A stretch of DNA of 64,000 nt, taken from positions 68,001 through 132,000 of the forward strand of contig JBJXGV010000068.1 of assembly GCA_046160485.1 (NCBI GenBank), written 5' to 3'. The notes under the pieces are model-generated. The model was not told where the DNA came from, did not search any database, and saw only the letters and a list, made by a program, of their open reading frames with translations. This document shows positions 24,875 through 32,973 of the stretch, piece by piece. Positions within the stretch are counted from its first letter, which is position 1, and every line of letters begins with the position of its first letter. The position numbers were made by a program, and so were the translations under genes. This DNA comes from JBJXGV01 sp046160485. GTDB lineage: Bacteria > Orphanbacterota > Orphanbacteria > JBJXGV01.

Positions 24875-25739
24875 CGGATCGTCCGAGCGGCCGGTCGGCG
24901 ACGACGGCGGCCAGCACGAGCAGCGCGCCGCCGCCGATCTCGCGCCCCGCAAGCACGTCGCCGCGTACCACCCACGCGAAGATCGCCGCCATCACCGGTT
25001 CGAGCGCGAAGATGAACGCCGCGCGATTCACGCTCGCCGTGCGCTGCCCCGCGGTCTGCGCGAAGATCGTCAGCGCGGTGGCGACGAGGCCGAGATAGAG
25101 AATCGACGCGGCGTGCGACGTGATCGGCGACGGGTACGGCGCGCGGAGCGCTGACGCGGTGATGGCAGCAAGGAGCGTCGTGACGGCGAGTTGCACCGCG
25201 GTCAGCGGAAGCACCGGCGATGTGCGCGCGAACGAGCCCATCGCGATGATGACGAACGCATACGTGATCGCGCAGCCGAGCGTCAGAAGGTCGCCCGCGC
25301 GCACCGCGGGTTCGACGCCGCGCCCGAGCAAGAGCACGATCCCCGCGCAGCCGCACGCGAGCGCGACGTACGTGCCGCGCGCGGGCTTCTCGCGCGTGAG
25401 CAGAAACCGAAACAGAGGAACGAGCGGCACCGAGATCGCGGAGAAGAACGCCGAGCGCGACGCCGACGTCAGCTGCAGCCCGAGCGTTTGGAACGCGAAG
25501 GTGACGAAGAGAAGCACGCCGAGGAGCGTGCCGCGCCGAAGCGTGGCGCTCGCGAAAGTGTCGCGCCGCACGAGCACCGGCAGAAACGGAAGCGTGCCGA
25601 GCGCGAACCGCGCGACGATGAGCGGAAACGGCGCCCACACGTCGAGCGCTTCCTTCACCAAAACAAACGTCGTGCCCCAGACGGTCACGACGCCGAGAAG
25701 AAGTAGCTCGCCTCGCAGACTCGCGCTCATCTTGCTCAT
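24861..25739 (-). CDS. EamA-family (DMT) permease
   Basis: The product has 292 residues with ten predicted membrane helices in two EamA repeats: LLLGVVTVWGTTFVLVKEAL at the start of the first and ACGCAGIVLLLGRG at the repeat junction. The second half carries AFIFALEPVMAAIFAWVVRGD, the usual end-of-repeat motif. Members export amino acids, metabolites or drugs; the substrate is unknown. No Shine-Dalgarno precedes the ATG, but TAGACT ends nine bases before it. It lies 12 bases after the S1 protease gene and may also be read as part of that operon. Confidence 0.82.
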   Translation of the reverse strand: MSKMSASLRGELLLLGVVTVWGTTFVLVKEALDVWAPFPLIVARFALGTLPFLPVLVRRDTFASATLRRGTLLGVLLFVTFAFQTLGLQLTSASRSAFFSAISVPLVPLFRFLLTREKPARGTYVALACGCAGIVLLLGRGVEPAVRAGDLLTLGCAITYAFVIIAMGSFARTSPVLPLTAVQLAVTTLLAAITASALRAPYPSPITSHAASILYLGLVATALTIFAQTAGQRTASVNRAAFIFALEPVMAAIFAWVVRGDVLAGREIGGGALLVLAAVVADRPLGRSATRS

Positions 25740-25748
25740 GAGCCGGCG

Positions 25749-25754
25749 AGTCTA
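25749..25754 (-). promoter_or_regulatory. -10-like TAGACT nine bases before the EamA start
   Basis: TAGACT on the minus strand overlaps the protease stop codon and is followed by nine bases and ATG. The -35 region shows no match. It fits the leaderless pattern seen at other genes here, but could be chance. Confidence 0.3.
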
Positions 25755-26525
25755 TCGCAACACACGCTCCGGGCGCCCGTCGTTTCCCGCGAGGATGCCG
25801 TCGATCCATGCGACATGCGCGCTGATGCGCGTGTAGACGTCCGTGATCGCGTATTGCTCCGGACGTCCGCCCATCGCGCCCGAACTCACGCCGACGACGA
25901 AGAGCTTCTCGCCGATTTCCATGAGCGCTGGCCCGCCGCTGTCGCCGGGGCCGCTGACGCCTTCCATCGCGGTGCCGAGCGGCGGCTCGTCGAAGGGCAT
26001 GAAGATGCGCAGAGGCCCGGCGTCGTCGATGACGTTCGTCGCGGCGCGGCGGCGGCCGTCGGTGCGCGTAACGCCCGACTTTGGATTGCCGTAGTCGCCA
26101 TACCCGACGAGGTACACCGTCTTGCCGAGTTCCTCGCGACCGCGATAGATCGCGAGCGGTCGCGTTCCCTTCACGGGCCCCGCCAGTTCGACGAGCGCGA
26201 GGTCGACTTCCGGCGGGCGATCCTTCGGGCCCGACCCTTCGGGGTGAATGACGACGCGGCGGATTGCGATGAGTTCATCGCCGAATCGCACCTGCCCGCC
26301 GCTTTTCGGAACGGCGGCCGCAACGTGCGCCGCGGTCACGCCCCACGTCGGAGCGATGAGGGTGCAGCCGCCGATGCCGACGATCTCGCCTGCCGCGTCG
26401 AAACGCACTCCGAGTTCGACCGAAGCGGAGTCGGGTTTGTCGTGCCGAAGAACGACAGCGGCCGCGGGGCTGGCGCAGAGAAGTACGAGTGAGAGTGCGA
26501 GGCGAAGCGATGTCCGGATCATCAT
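25752..26525 (-). CDS. Secreted trypsin-like serine protease (S1 family)
   Basis: The product has 257 residues. A signal peptide (about 1-22) is followed by an S1 fold with the full triad: His 67 in TAAHVA, Asp 108 in VDLALVEL and Ser 196 in GPGDSGGPAL. It should be active outside the cytoplasm, cutting proteins. The start is one of two adjacent ATG codons; GGAG stands five bases before the first. It is downstream of the ECF sigma and putative anti-sigma genes on the same strand. The context makes a role in envelope stress or in the sigma regulon possible, but this is inference. Confidence 0.87.
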   Translation of the reverse strand: MMIRTSLRLALSLVLLCASPAAAVVLRHDKPDSASVELGVRFDAAGEIVGIGGCTLIAPTWGVTAAHVAAAVPKSGGQVRFGDELIAIRRVVIHPEGSGPKDRPPEVDLALVELAGPVKGTRPLAIYRGREELGKTVYLVGYGDYGNPKSGVTRTDGRRRAATNVIDDAGPLRIFMPFDEPPLGTAMEGVSGPGDSGGPALMEIGEKLFVVGVSSGAMGGRPEQYAITDVYTRISAHVAWIDGILAGNDGRPERVLR

Positions 26526-26619
26526 GTCGTCTCCATGGTGGGAGGAAGCGCGGAGGAAAAAAGCGCGTGCGCGCCGAGCGTTGCCCGGCGCGCCGCGATT
26601 CGATTGCCGATCGTCGAGC

Positions 26620-27765
26620 TTAGTTCTGCTTCTCGATCTTCACTTCGAGGCGGCACTCTTCGCCGTCGGCCGTCTGCGTGCGCTGGAGCTGCACGTTGGC
26701 CTCCGCGTCGATGCCCTGCTCACGAAGCTTCTGGTCGATGAGCGCCTGAATCTCTTCCTGCGTCATGTTCGGGTCGGGACGAATGATGATCGCGTGCGCG
26801 TCATCGCCGGGCTCGCCGTCGACGACGAGTTTCAGCTCGCAGTTCTCTTCTGTCTGCGCCCCCTCGCCGTCGAGACAGCACGCCGTGTCGCAGCTAATTT
26901 GGACCTGCGTCATGTCGCCCTCGGTCGAGACGGCCACGGTGGCGCCTTCCATGCCGCACGACGCGAGCTGCGACCGGATGTCCGCTTCGATTTCCTCCGC
27001 CGTCTTGCCGCGCCGATCGATCGTGAGCTGGCAGACGCCCTCGCCGGCCATGGCGTACATGTTGCCCTCGACGCGCTCACGACGCGGCGCGACCTGCGCG
27101 CGCGAGTCGATGCCGCGGCGCGCGAGCGTGCTCGCGAAGAGCGACGCCGCGTGCTGCGCGTCGCGCTGCGAACGCGTCGGCGTGAACGCGGTCAGACGGA
27201 AGTGATCCGCTTGCGCGAGTTCCGGCGACGGCGCCTCGCCGACAGCCGCGGTGACGATGTTACGCACCTCGGCGTTCGCACCCGACGCGACGGCCGCGTG
27301 ATCCGAATGCGTCGTCGCGATGCGACCCACGCGCACCTCGGTGCCGCCGACCGCCGTCTTCAAGCCGTCGGCGATCTCGCGAACCGTTTCGCGATCGAGC
27401 CCCGGCCCCGCGAGCGTGAGCGTCACTTCATTGCCGACGGTGCGCTCGTACGAAAACGGAACGAACAAGAAGATAAACGAGAACACGGCAACCGCGAACG
27501 CGGCCGCGAATGCCGGCCTCGCCTTGAAGAATCGAAATGCTGGCATGAAAGAAACTCCTTTCGAAGTCGAACCGCGCGCTGTCGCGCGACCGAGATCAGA
27601 TTGGGAACGCGCGCGGCGTGTGGCGGCCGAACGCACGGTGGTTTCGATGGAGGGGATTCCGCTCTCGCTTGCCGAGCGGAGCGCGCTGAAGTCGGCGGCC
27701 ATGGCGTCGTCCGCGCACGGACGACCCGGTCGCTTCGTCCAACGCTGGTCGCGGTCTTCACTCAT
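26620..27765 (-). CDS. Single-pass membrane protein, putative anti-sigma factor of the adjacent ECF sigma
   Basis: The product has 381 residues. The first 73 or so are polar and cytoplasmic-like. One hydrophobic segment follows (about 82-104, PAFAAAFAVAVFSFIFLFV), then an extracytoplasmic region of about 270 residues with acidic patches and paired cysteines (CDTACC). This is the layout of membrane anti-sigma factors, though no HxxxCxxC zinc motif is present. The ATG at 27765 has a perfect AAGGAGG six bases upstream and overlaps the sigma stop codon, so the two are coupled. A second in-frame ATG at 27546 also has AAAGGAG; if used, the protein would lack its cytoplasmic part. No known extracellular domain is recognised. 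Confidence 0.6.
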   Translation of the reverse strand: MSEDRDQRWTKRPGRPCADDAMAADFSALRSASESGIPSIETTVRSAATRRARSQSDLGRATARGSTSKGVSFMPAFRFFKARPAFAAAFAVAVFSFIFLFVPFSYERTVGNEVTLTLAGPGLDRETVREIADGLKTAVGGTEVRVGRIATTHSDHAAVASGANAEVRNIVTAAVGEAPSPELAQADHFRLTAFTPTRSQRDAQHAASLFASTLARRGIDSRAQVAPRRERVEGNMYAMAGEGVCQLTIDRRGKTAEEIEADIRSQLASCGMEGATVAVSTEGDMTQVQISCDTACCLDGEGAQTEENCELKLVVDGEPGDDAHAIIIRPDPNMTQEEIQALIDQKLREQGIDAEANVQLQRTQTADGEECRLEVKIEKQN

Positions 27766-28426
27766 TGCACGCCTCCTTGTGAACGCGTTCGGTGGCCGTT
27801 GCCGGCGCGAACGCGACTTGTCTTGCCATGAGCCGGTTGCCGCCGCGCGCGCGCTGCGTTGCCGCGTCCGCGATCGAGCGCACCGGCGTCTCGCTCGTAA
27901 AGCCGAGCCTTTCGTAGTGCCGGCGCAGCCGCCCGCGCCCTCGCGCAAGCCGCGACTTCACCGCCGAGACGGACACCTCTTGCATCGCGGCGACCTCGTC
28001 GACGGAGTAGCCCTCCATCTCGAAGAGAACGACCGCCTCGCGTTGCACGGATGGAAGCGTCGCTAGCGCCCGGGACGCTCGCGCCGCCCGCTCGCGCTCC
28101 TCCTCCCGAACTGCGCCATCCTCGCCGGCCGGTTCGTTCCCCAGCGTCAACTCCTCCTCGAGGGCCAGGAATCTCCGCCAGAAATGCGACCGCGACCGTG
28201 TTCGGTGAACGGAAAGGAGCACTGCGTAGAACCAAGGTCTGAAGCGAGACTCGTCGCGCAGGGTCGGCAGCTTCTCGAAAGCGCGGAGCACGGCATCGTG
28301 GAAAAGATCGTCCCCTTCCGGGATGGATCGGGAGAGGCGCCGCGCCGTCGCGCAAGCTCTTCCGTGGAACGGCGTCAAAAGCTCGGTCAGCCGTTGCCAC
28401 TTCTCGTGATCGCTTTCGATTCGCAT
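27758..28426 (-). CDS. ECF-type RNA polymerase sigma factor
   Basis: The product has 222 residues. Sigma region 2 spans about 20-80 with EGDDLFHDAVLRAFEKLPTL and the core-binding RFRPWFYAVLLSVHR. Region 4 spans about 120-180 with LATLPSVQREAVVLFEMEGY, then a helix-turn-helix SVDEVAAMQEVSVSAVKSRL. A C-terminal tail of about 40 basic residues is extra. ECF sigmas direct RNA polymerase to stress or envelope promoters and are usually held by a cognate anti-sigma, for which the overlapping downstream gene is the candidate. AAGG lies five bases before the ATG. Confidence 0.92.
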   Translation of the reverse strand: MRIESDHEKWQRLTELLTPFHGRACATARRLSRSIPEGDDLFHDAVLRAFEKLPTLRDESRFRPWFYAVLLSVHRTRSRSHFWRRFLALEEELTLGNEPAGEDGAVREEERERAARASRALATLPSVQREAVVLFEMEGYSVDEVAAMQEVSVSAVKSRLARGRGRLRRHYERLGFTSETPVRSIADAATQRARGGNRLMARQVAFAPATATERVHKEACNE

Positions 28427-28602
28427 GCCCGCCTTCGCTGGAGTCGTTGCTTCGGTCAGCCTACGGGATAGGAGACGCTTGGGAGGCGTGATCGGTCGCA
28501 GGAAATTTTACGACGGGGAGATTTCTGCGTCGCGCGGGATTTTTGGGGGCGCGGGCGCTGGCGCGGACGATGGCGCCGGAGCGGGGGCGTACGCGGCGGC
28601 GG

Positions 28603-29538
28603 CTACGTGCGCGCGGCGGTCGCGCGGCGCTGGCCCCACGCGACCAGGAGGATCCCCGCGAAGATGACCGGCGCGACGAGAAGCGCGCGCCGCGTCGGGA
28701 CTTCGGCGGTCCACCAGTACGCGAGGAGCGACGAAATGATCGGCTCGAGCGTGATGCTCGTCGCGACGACGTACGCGGGGAGATGCTTGAGCACCGCGTT
28801 GTAGAGCGAGTGGCCGAGGCCGGTGGGGATCGCGGCGAGCGCGACGAAGACCCACCAGTCGGCGGGGCGCGCGGGCGCGAACGGCTTGCCGGTTGCGACG
28901 AGCGCGATGGCCAGCGTGAGCGCGGCCGCGCCGTAAACGCGCACGAGGTACGGCACCGTGTCCCACGATTGGCGCTCGCGGCGGCCGACGACCATGTAGC
29001 CCGCGGCAAGCATCGCTCCGGCGAGCGCCATGAGGTCGCCGCGAATCGAGAGCCCCGCGAAGCCGATCGAGACCGCGCTCCCCGCGAGCGCGATGCCGAT
29101 GCCCGCCCAGCCGAGCGGCGGCACGCGCTCGCGCAAGAAGATCGACGCCGCGATCGCCGCCCACACCGGCTGCGTCGTCACGAGCAGCACCGAGTTCGCG
29201 ACCGACGTGTGCGACAGCGACGCGATCCACACCCAGAAGTGAAGGCCGAGGAGGACGCCGGCGAAGATGGCGCCGGCGTGGTTGCGCGTGCGCGCGGGTG
29301 ATCGCGCGAACGACCGTGCGCGCAAACCGGTGACGACGAGCACGATGAGCGCTCCGACCGCGGCGAGCGCAACGCGCCAGAACGCAAGCAGCAGCGGGTC
29401 GGACTGCGACAGCTTCACAAGCGGCGCCGCGAACGACGCGGCCGTCACCGCGAGCAGAAGCTGCCCGACGCCCGCGCGGCCGCGCGCATGGCGAGGCGCG
29501 TCGGGTGTTTCGCGGGTTGTCGCTGCAGTGCTTTCCAT
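28603..29538 (-). CDS. EamA-family (DMT) permease
   Basis: The product has 311 residues with ten membrane helices in two repeats: VGQLLLAVTAASFAAPLVKL opens the first and HYWV-type FWVWIASLSHTSVANSVLL sits inside it. SITLEPIISSLLAYWWTAEV ends the second. A substrate cannot be assigned. It is not closely similar to the other EamA protein in the window. The ATG at 29538 lies eight bases after TACAAG in TGATACAAG; an upstream in-frame GTG would fall inside that element. It lies 176 bases before the sigma gene on the same strand. Confidence 0.82.
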   Translation of the reverse strand: MESTAATTRETPDAPRHARGRAGVGQLLLAVTAASFAAPLVKLSQSDPLLLAFWRVALAAVGALIVLVVTGLRARSFARSPARTRNHAGAIFAGVLLGLHFWVWIASLSHTSVANSVLLVTTQPVWAAIAASIFLRERVPPLGWAGIGIALAGSAVSIGFAGLSIRGDLMALAGAMLAAGYMVVGRRERQSWDTVPYLVRVYGAAALTLAIALVATGKPFAPARPADWWVFVALAAIPTGLGHSLYNAVLKHLPAYVVATSITLEPIISSLLAYWWTAEVPTRRALLVAPVIFAGILLVAWGQRRATAART

Positions 29539-29546
29539 TTGGGTCT

Positions 29547-29555
29547 CTTGTATCA
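29547..29555 (-). promoter_or_regulatory. Extended -10-like TGATACAAG before the EamA gene
   Basis: On the minus strand, TGATACAAG ends eight bases before the ATG at 29538. It differs by one base from the TGATACAAT elements elsewhere. Only a weak AAGAG could serve as a ribosome site. Confidence 0.4.
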
Positions 29556-29719
29556 CAGGCGTCGCGCGATCCCGACCTCAATCCTCGCAGCTGCGCATCG
29601 CGCGCGCGCTCCGCGCGTAGACATGCGCGCGCGGGCCGCGGTAAGGTGAATCGCGCTGCGAGTAACGTCGCGCCGCGAGTCGGCGCGAATCGGATCCGCC
29701 CCGAAGGAGACCGACTGCC

Positions 29720-31630
29720 GTGTCTGACCCGCGCCAACCACCTCTGCCCCGAATCGCGTTCGCGATCGCGTTCATCGCGCTCGGTGCGATCGCCGCGGTG
29801 CGTGGCGGCGGTGGTGTCGCGCTCGCCGCCGACGCACCGGGCATCGCGGAGTTCATGAAGATCAAGGCGCCGACGCTGCCGGCGCTTGCGCGCGACGGCA
29901 CGCTCTACTTCCGGCACAACGTTTCGGGGGTGAACCAGCTTTTTCAGTGCCGCGCGGGCGTGAGTCAGCGCGACGCGAAAGCGCTCACGAGTTTTCCGGA
30001 TGGAATGAGTTCGTACGCGCTCTCGCCTGATGGCGCGTGGATCATCGTGACGGCGGCGGTGGGCGGCGATGAGAACGCGCAGCTCTATTTGGTGAACGCC
30101 GCGAATGGCGACGTGACGCCGCTCACGGCGAATCGTGCCGTGCGCCACGGCGGCGTCGTGTGGCGGCGTGACTCGAAGGCGTTCGCGTACTACGCCAACG
30201 ACAAAGACCCGGCGGCGTTTCATGTCTACCTCCACGATCTCGCCGTGCGCCAGTCGCGCGGCATCGTTGCCGCCGACGGTCAGAACTACCCGGCGGATTT
30301 TTCGAGCGATGGTGCGCGCCTTGTCGTCGGGAACTCGATCACGTCGATCGCAGCGCGACTCTTCGAGATCGATCTCGCGTCGCTCGCGTCGCGCGAGATC
30401 ACGCCGGCGGGCGCCGAACGGATTTTCAACACGGTCGGTTACGGTCCGGGCGATCGCGAGTTCCTCGTGATCAGCGACTTCGGCGACGAGCGGCAGCGGA
30501 TGCAGCGTATCGATCTCGCGAGCGGAGCCGTGTCGCCGCTCGTGAGCGGGCCCGCGCTACACGACGTCGACTCCGCCGCGCTCAATGAGGATCGCTCGCT
30601 TGTTGCGATCCTCTCGAATGTCGACGGCTATCGCTCGCTCGAGATCCGCGCGCTGCCAGCAAACACGGTCGTCGCGGGGCCGAACCTCGCGGAGGGGCTC
30701 GTCAGCAGCGTTTCGTTCGCTGGCCGGCAGCTCGTGTTCATGCTCGACAACGCACGCACGCCGGGGATTGTGCACACGTGGTCGCTCGATGCGCCCGCCG
30801 CGCCGCCGGTCGCGCGCACCGAGGCCGCGCTCTATGGCGTCGACGTCTCGCGCTTCACGCTGCCGCAGCTCGTGAAGTACCCGTCGTTCGACGGACTCGA
30901 GATTCCCGCGTTCCTCTACCTGCCGCCGGGCTACCGCGCGGGCGAGCCGATCCCGTTTCTCATCCAGTTTCACGGCGGTCCCGAGGAGCAATTCCGGCCG
31001 GGGTTCAATCGCAACATTCAGTACTTCGTTTCGCGCGGCTTCGGCGTGATCGCGCCAAACGTGCGCGGCAGTACGGGATACGGCAGCGCGTATCTGCAAA
31101 TGGACGACTACAAGGGACGCATGGGAAGCGTGCGCGACGGCATCGCCGCCGCCGAGTGGTTGATCGCGCGCGGCTACGCGACGAAGGGGCGGATCGGCGT
31201 GTACGGCGCGAGCTACGGAGGGTTCATGGTGATGGCGCTCATCACCGAGGCGCCCGACTTGTGGGGCGCGGCGTGCGCGCAAGTCGGCATCGTCAACTTC
31301 GTGTCGTTCCTCGAGAAGACGGAGGACTACCGCCGCGCGCTGCGCGAAACCGAGTACGGGCCGCTCTCCGACCCAGAGTTTCTGAAATCGATCTCGCCGA
31401 TCTACAAGGCGGATCGCATCACGGCGCCGCTCATGCTCGTGCACGGGTTGAATGACCCGCGCGTTCCGATCGGCGAGCCGCTGCAAGTCGCGGTCGCGCT
31501 CAAGCGGCGCGGCGTCGATGTCGAGCAGCTCTACTTTCCGGACGAGGGGCACTCGATCGCGAAGGAATCGAACCGTTTGCTCTTCTACGAGAATCTCGCG
31601 CGGTTCTTCGAGAGCCGGCTCGCGCGCTAG
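29720..31630 (+). CDS. S9-family prolyl oligopeptidase-like peptidase, exported
   Basis: The product has 636 residues. An N-terminal signal peptide (about 1-38) precedes a beta-propeller (about 50-370) with YFRHNVSGVNQLF and SPDGAWIIVTA repeats. The alpha/beta-hydrolase domain carries QFHGGPEEQ, NVRGSTGYG and the nucleophile elbow YGASYGGFM. The triad is Ser 498, Asp 579 (HGLNDPRVP) and His 611 (DEGHSI). Such enzymes remove dipeptides or cut oligopeptides, here in the periplasm or outside. The start is GTG at 29720 with AAGGAG ten bases upstream. It converges on the antiporter gene with a four-base overlap. Confidence 0.9.
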   Translation: MSDPRQPPLPRIAFAIAFIALGAIAAVRGGGGVALAADAPGIAEFMKIKAPTLPALARDGTLYFRHNVSGVNQLFQCRAGVSQRDAKALTSFPDGMSSYALSPDGAWIIVTAAVGGDENAQLYLVNAANGDVTPLTANRAVRHGGVVWRRDSKAFAYYANDKDPAAFHVYLHDLAVRQSRGIVAADGQNYPADFSSDGARLVVGNSITSIAARLFEIDLASLASREITPAGAERIFNTVGYGPGDREFLVISDFGDERQRMQRIDLASGAVSPLVSGPALHDVDSAALNEDRSLVAILSNVDGYRSLEIRALPANTVVAGPNLAEGLVSSVSFAGRQLVFMLDNARTPGIVHTWSLDAPAAPPVARTEAALYGVDVSRFTLPQLVKYPSFDGLEIPAFLYLPPGYRAGEPIPFLIQFHGGPEEQFRPGFNRNIQYFVSRGFGVIAPNVRGSTGYGSAYLQMDDYKGRMGSVRDGIAAAEWLIARGYATKGRIGVYGASYGGFMVMALITEAPDLWGAACAQVGIVNFVSFLEKTEDYRRALRETEYGPLSDPEFLKSISPIYKADRITAPLMLVHGLNDPRVPIGEPLQVAVALKRRGVDVEQLYFPDEGHSIAKESNRLLFYENLARFFESRLAR

Positions 31631-32973
31631 CGGGCGCTGCGCCGCGCGGCGCGCGCGAGGCTCCACGTCAGCGCGGGCGGCGTCACCATCGTCGTTACGA
31701 TCACCATGATCACGACCGCGGAGTAGATGCCGTCGTCGATGACGCGTTCTCCGTGAATCGTCAGACCCGCGCCGATGCTCGCGAAGATGAGTCCCACTTC
31801 GCCGCGCGGAATCATTCCGAGTCCGATCGAGAGTTTGTCGAGCCCCTTGCCCGCGCGGCCGACCACACCGAGCGAGCACGCCTGCTTCCCGATGATCGCG
31901 GCGAGCGTGAGGATGCCCGCCAGGCGCAGCGTATCGAAGTCGGCGAACGTGCTCGCGTCGACGTGCATTCCCATAAGCACGAAGAAGATGGGCACGAGGA
32001 AACTCGCGATCGGTGCGATCAATTCTTCGAGTTGGTGGTCGCCGCGCGCGGTGAAGTCGCGATAGTGAACGGCCTCGAGGATGAGGCCGGCCGCGAAGGC
32101 GCCGACGATCGGCGCGAGGCCGATGGCGCCCGATATGTACGCGAGCAGGAAGCAGAACGCGAGGCTGATGGTGAGCAACACGCCCGAGGCGCGCAGGTGC
32201 GACGCGACGTGGAAGAGCCGGGGCGAGAGCCAAAGGCCGATGACGAGCGATCCGAAGAGGAAGAGCGCGGACTTCGCGACGATCGCGCCGAGAGAGACGT
32301 ACGAGAGCTGTGTCCCCTGATTCGCCGCGGCGATCAGTCCTGTCACGAGCGAGAGAATCACGAGCCCGAGCACGTCGTCGATCACGGCCGCCCCGAGAAT
32401 CACTTTCGCTTCGGACGATTTCGATTTCCCAAGATCTTGAAGAACGCGCGCGGTGATGCCGACGCTCGTCGCGGTGAGCGTCGCGCCGAGAAAGACGTGC
32501 ACGTAGAACGAGTGCTCGGGAACGAAGACGACGCCGACGCCGTAGCCGAGTAACCACGGCGCGATCACGCCGAGCACCGCGACGACGAGCGATGTCGCGC
32601 CCACCTTTCTCATTTCGCCGACCGTCGATTCGAGGCCGACGCTGAAGAGAAGAACGAGGACGCCGAGTTCCGCAAGAAGCGCGATGTGCGCGTTCGTTTC
32701 GATCGGTTCGAGTGCGGTGTATCCGAGGAGCGAGAGATTCCCGAGGAGAACGCCGATGGCGAGTTCACCGAGGACGGCCGGCTGCTTCATGCGCACAGCG
32801 AGATCGCCCCCGAACTTCGCAGCGAGCAGAATGACGATGAGGCCGGCGAGCACGGGGCCGACGGCGCCCCCGTGTTCAGATCCGGCGGCGAGCGCGATCG
32901 ACGGCGCGGCGGCGACAGCGGCAAGCGCCGTCACGGCGACCGCAAGACCTCGCGGATGTGTGTGTCGACGCAT
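31627..32973 (-). CDS. CPA2-family cation/proton antiporter
   Basis: The product has 448 residues with a possible signal peptide and about twelve membrane helices. Typical motifs are LGELAIGVLLGNLSLLG, GLESTVGEMRKVG, the ion-binding AAVIDDVLGLVILSL with adjacent aspartates, and GMIPRGEVGLIFASIG. These match Na+/H+ or K+/H+ exchangers such as NapA or KefB without a C-terminal nucleotide-binding domain. The likely role is cytoplasmic pH and cation balance. The start overlaps the stop of the upstream lipoprotein gene (TGATG). Confidence 0.88.
   Translation of the reverse strand: MRRHTHPRGLAVAVTALAAVAAAPSIALAAGSEHGGAVGPVLAGLIVILLAAKFGGDLAVRMKQPAVLGELAIGVLLGNLSLLGYTALEPIETNAHIALLAELGVLVLLFSVGLESTVGEMRKVGATSLVVAVLGVIAPWLLGYGVGVVFVPEHSFYVHVFLGATLTATSVGITARVLQDLGKSKSSEAKVILGAAVIDDVLGLVILSLVTGLIAAANQGTQLSYVSLGAIVAKSALFLFGSLVIGLWLSPRLFHVASHLRASGVLLTISLAFCFLLAYISGAIGLAPIVGAFAAGLILEAVHYRDFTARGDHQLEELIAPIASFLVPIFFVLMGMHVDASTFADFDTLRLAGILTLAAIIGKQACSLGVVGRAGKGLDKLSIGLGMIPRGEVGLIFASIGAGLTIHGERVIDDGIYSAVVIMVIVTTMVTPPALTWSLARAARRSAR

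Noticed and set aside
31627..31630. Frameshift at the S9 peptidase end because of the overlap with the antiporter
   Set aside because: Both proteins are complete with normal C-termini; a four-base convergent overlap is unremarkable.
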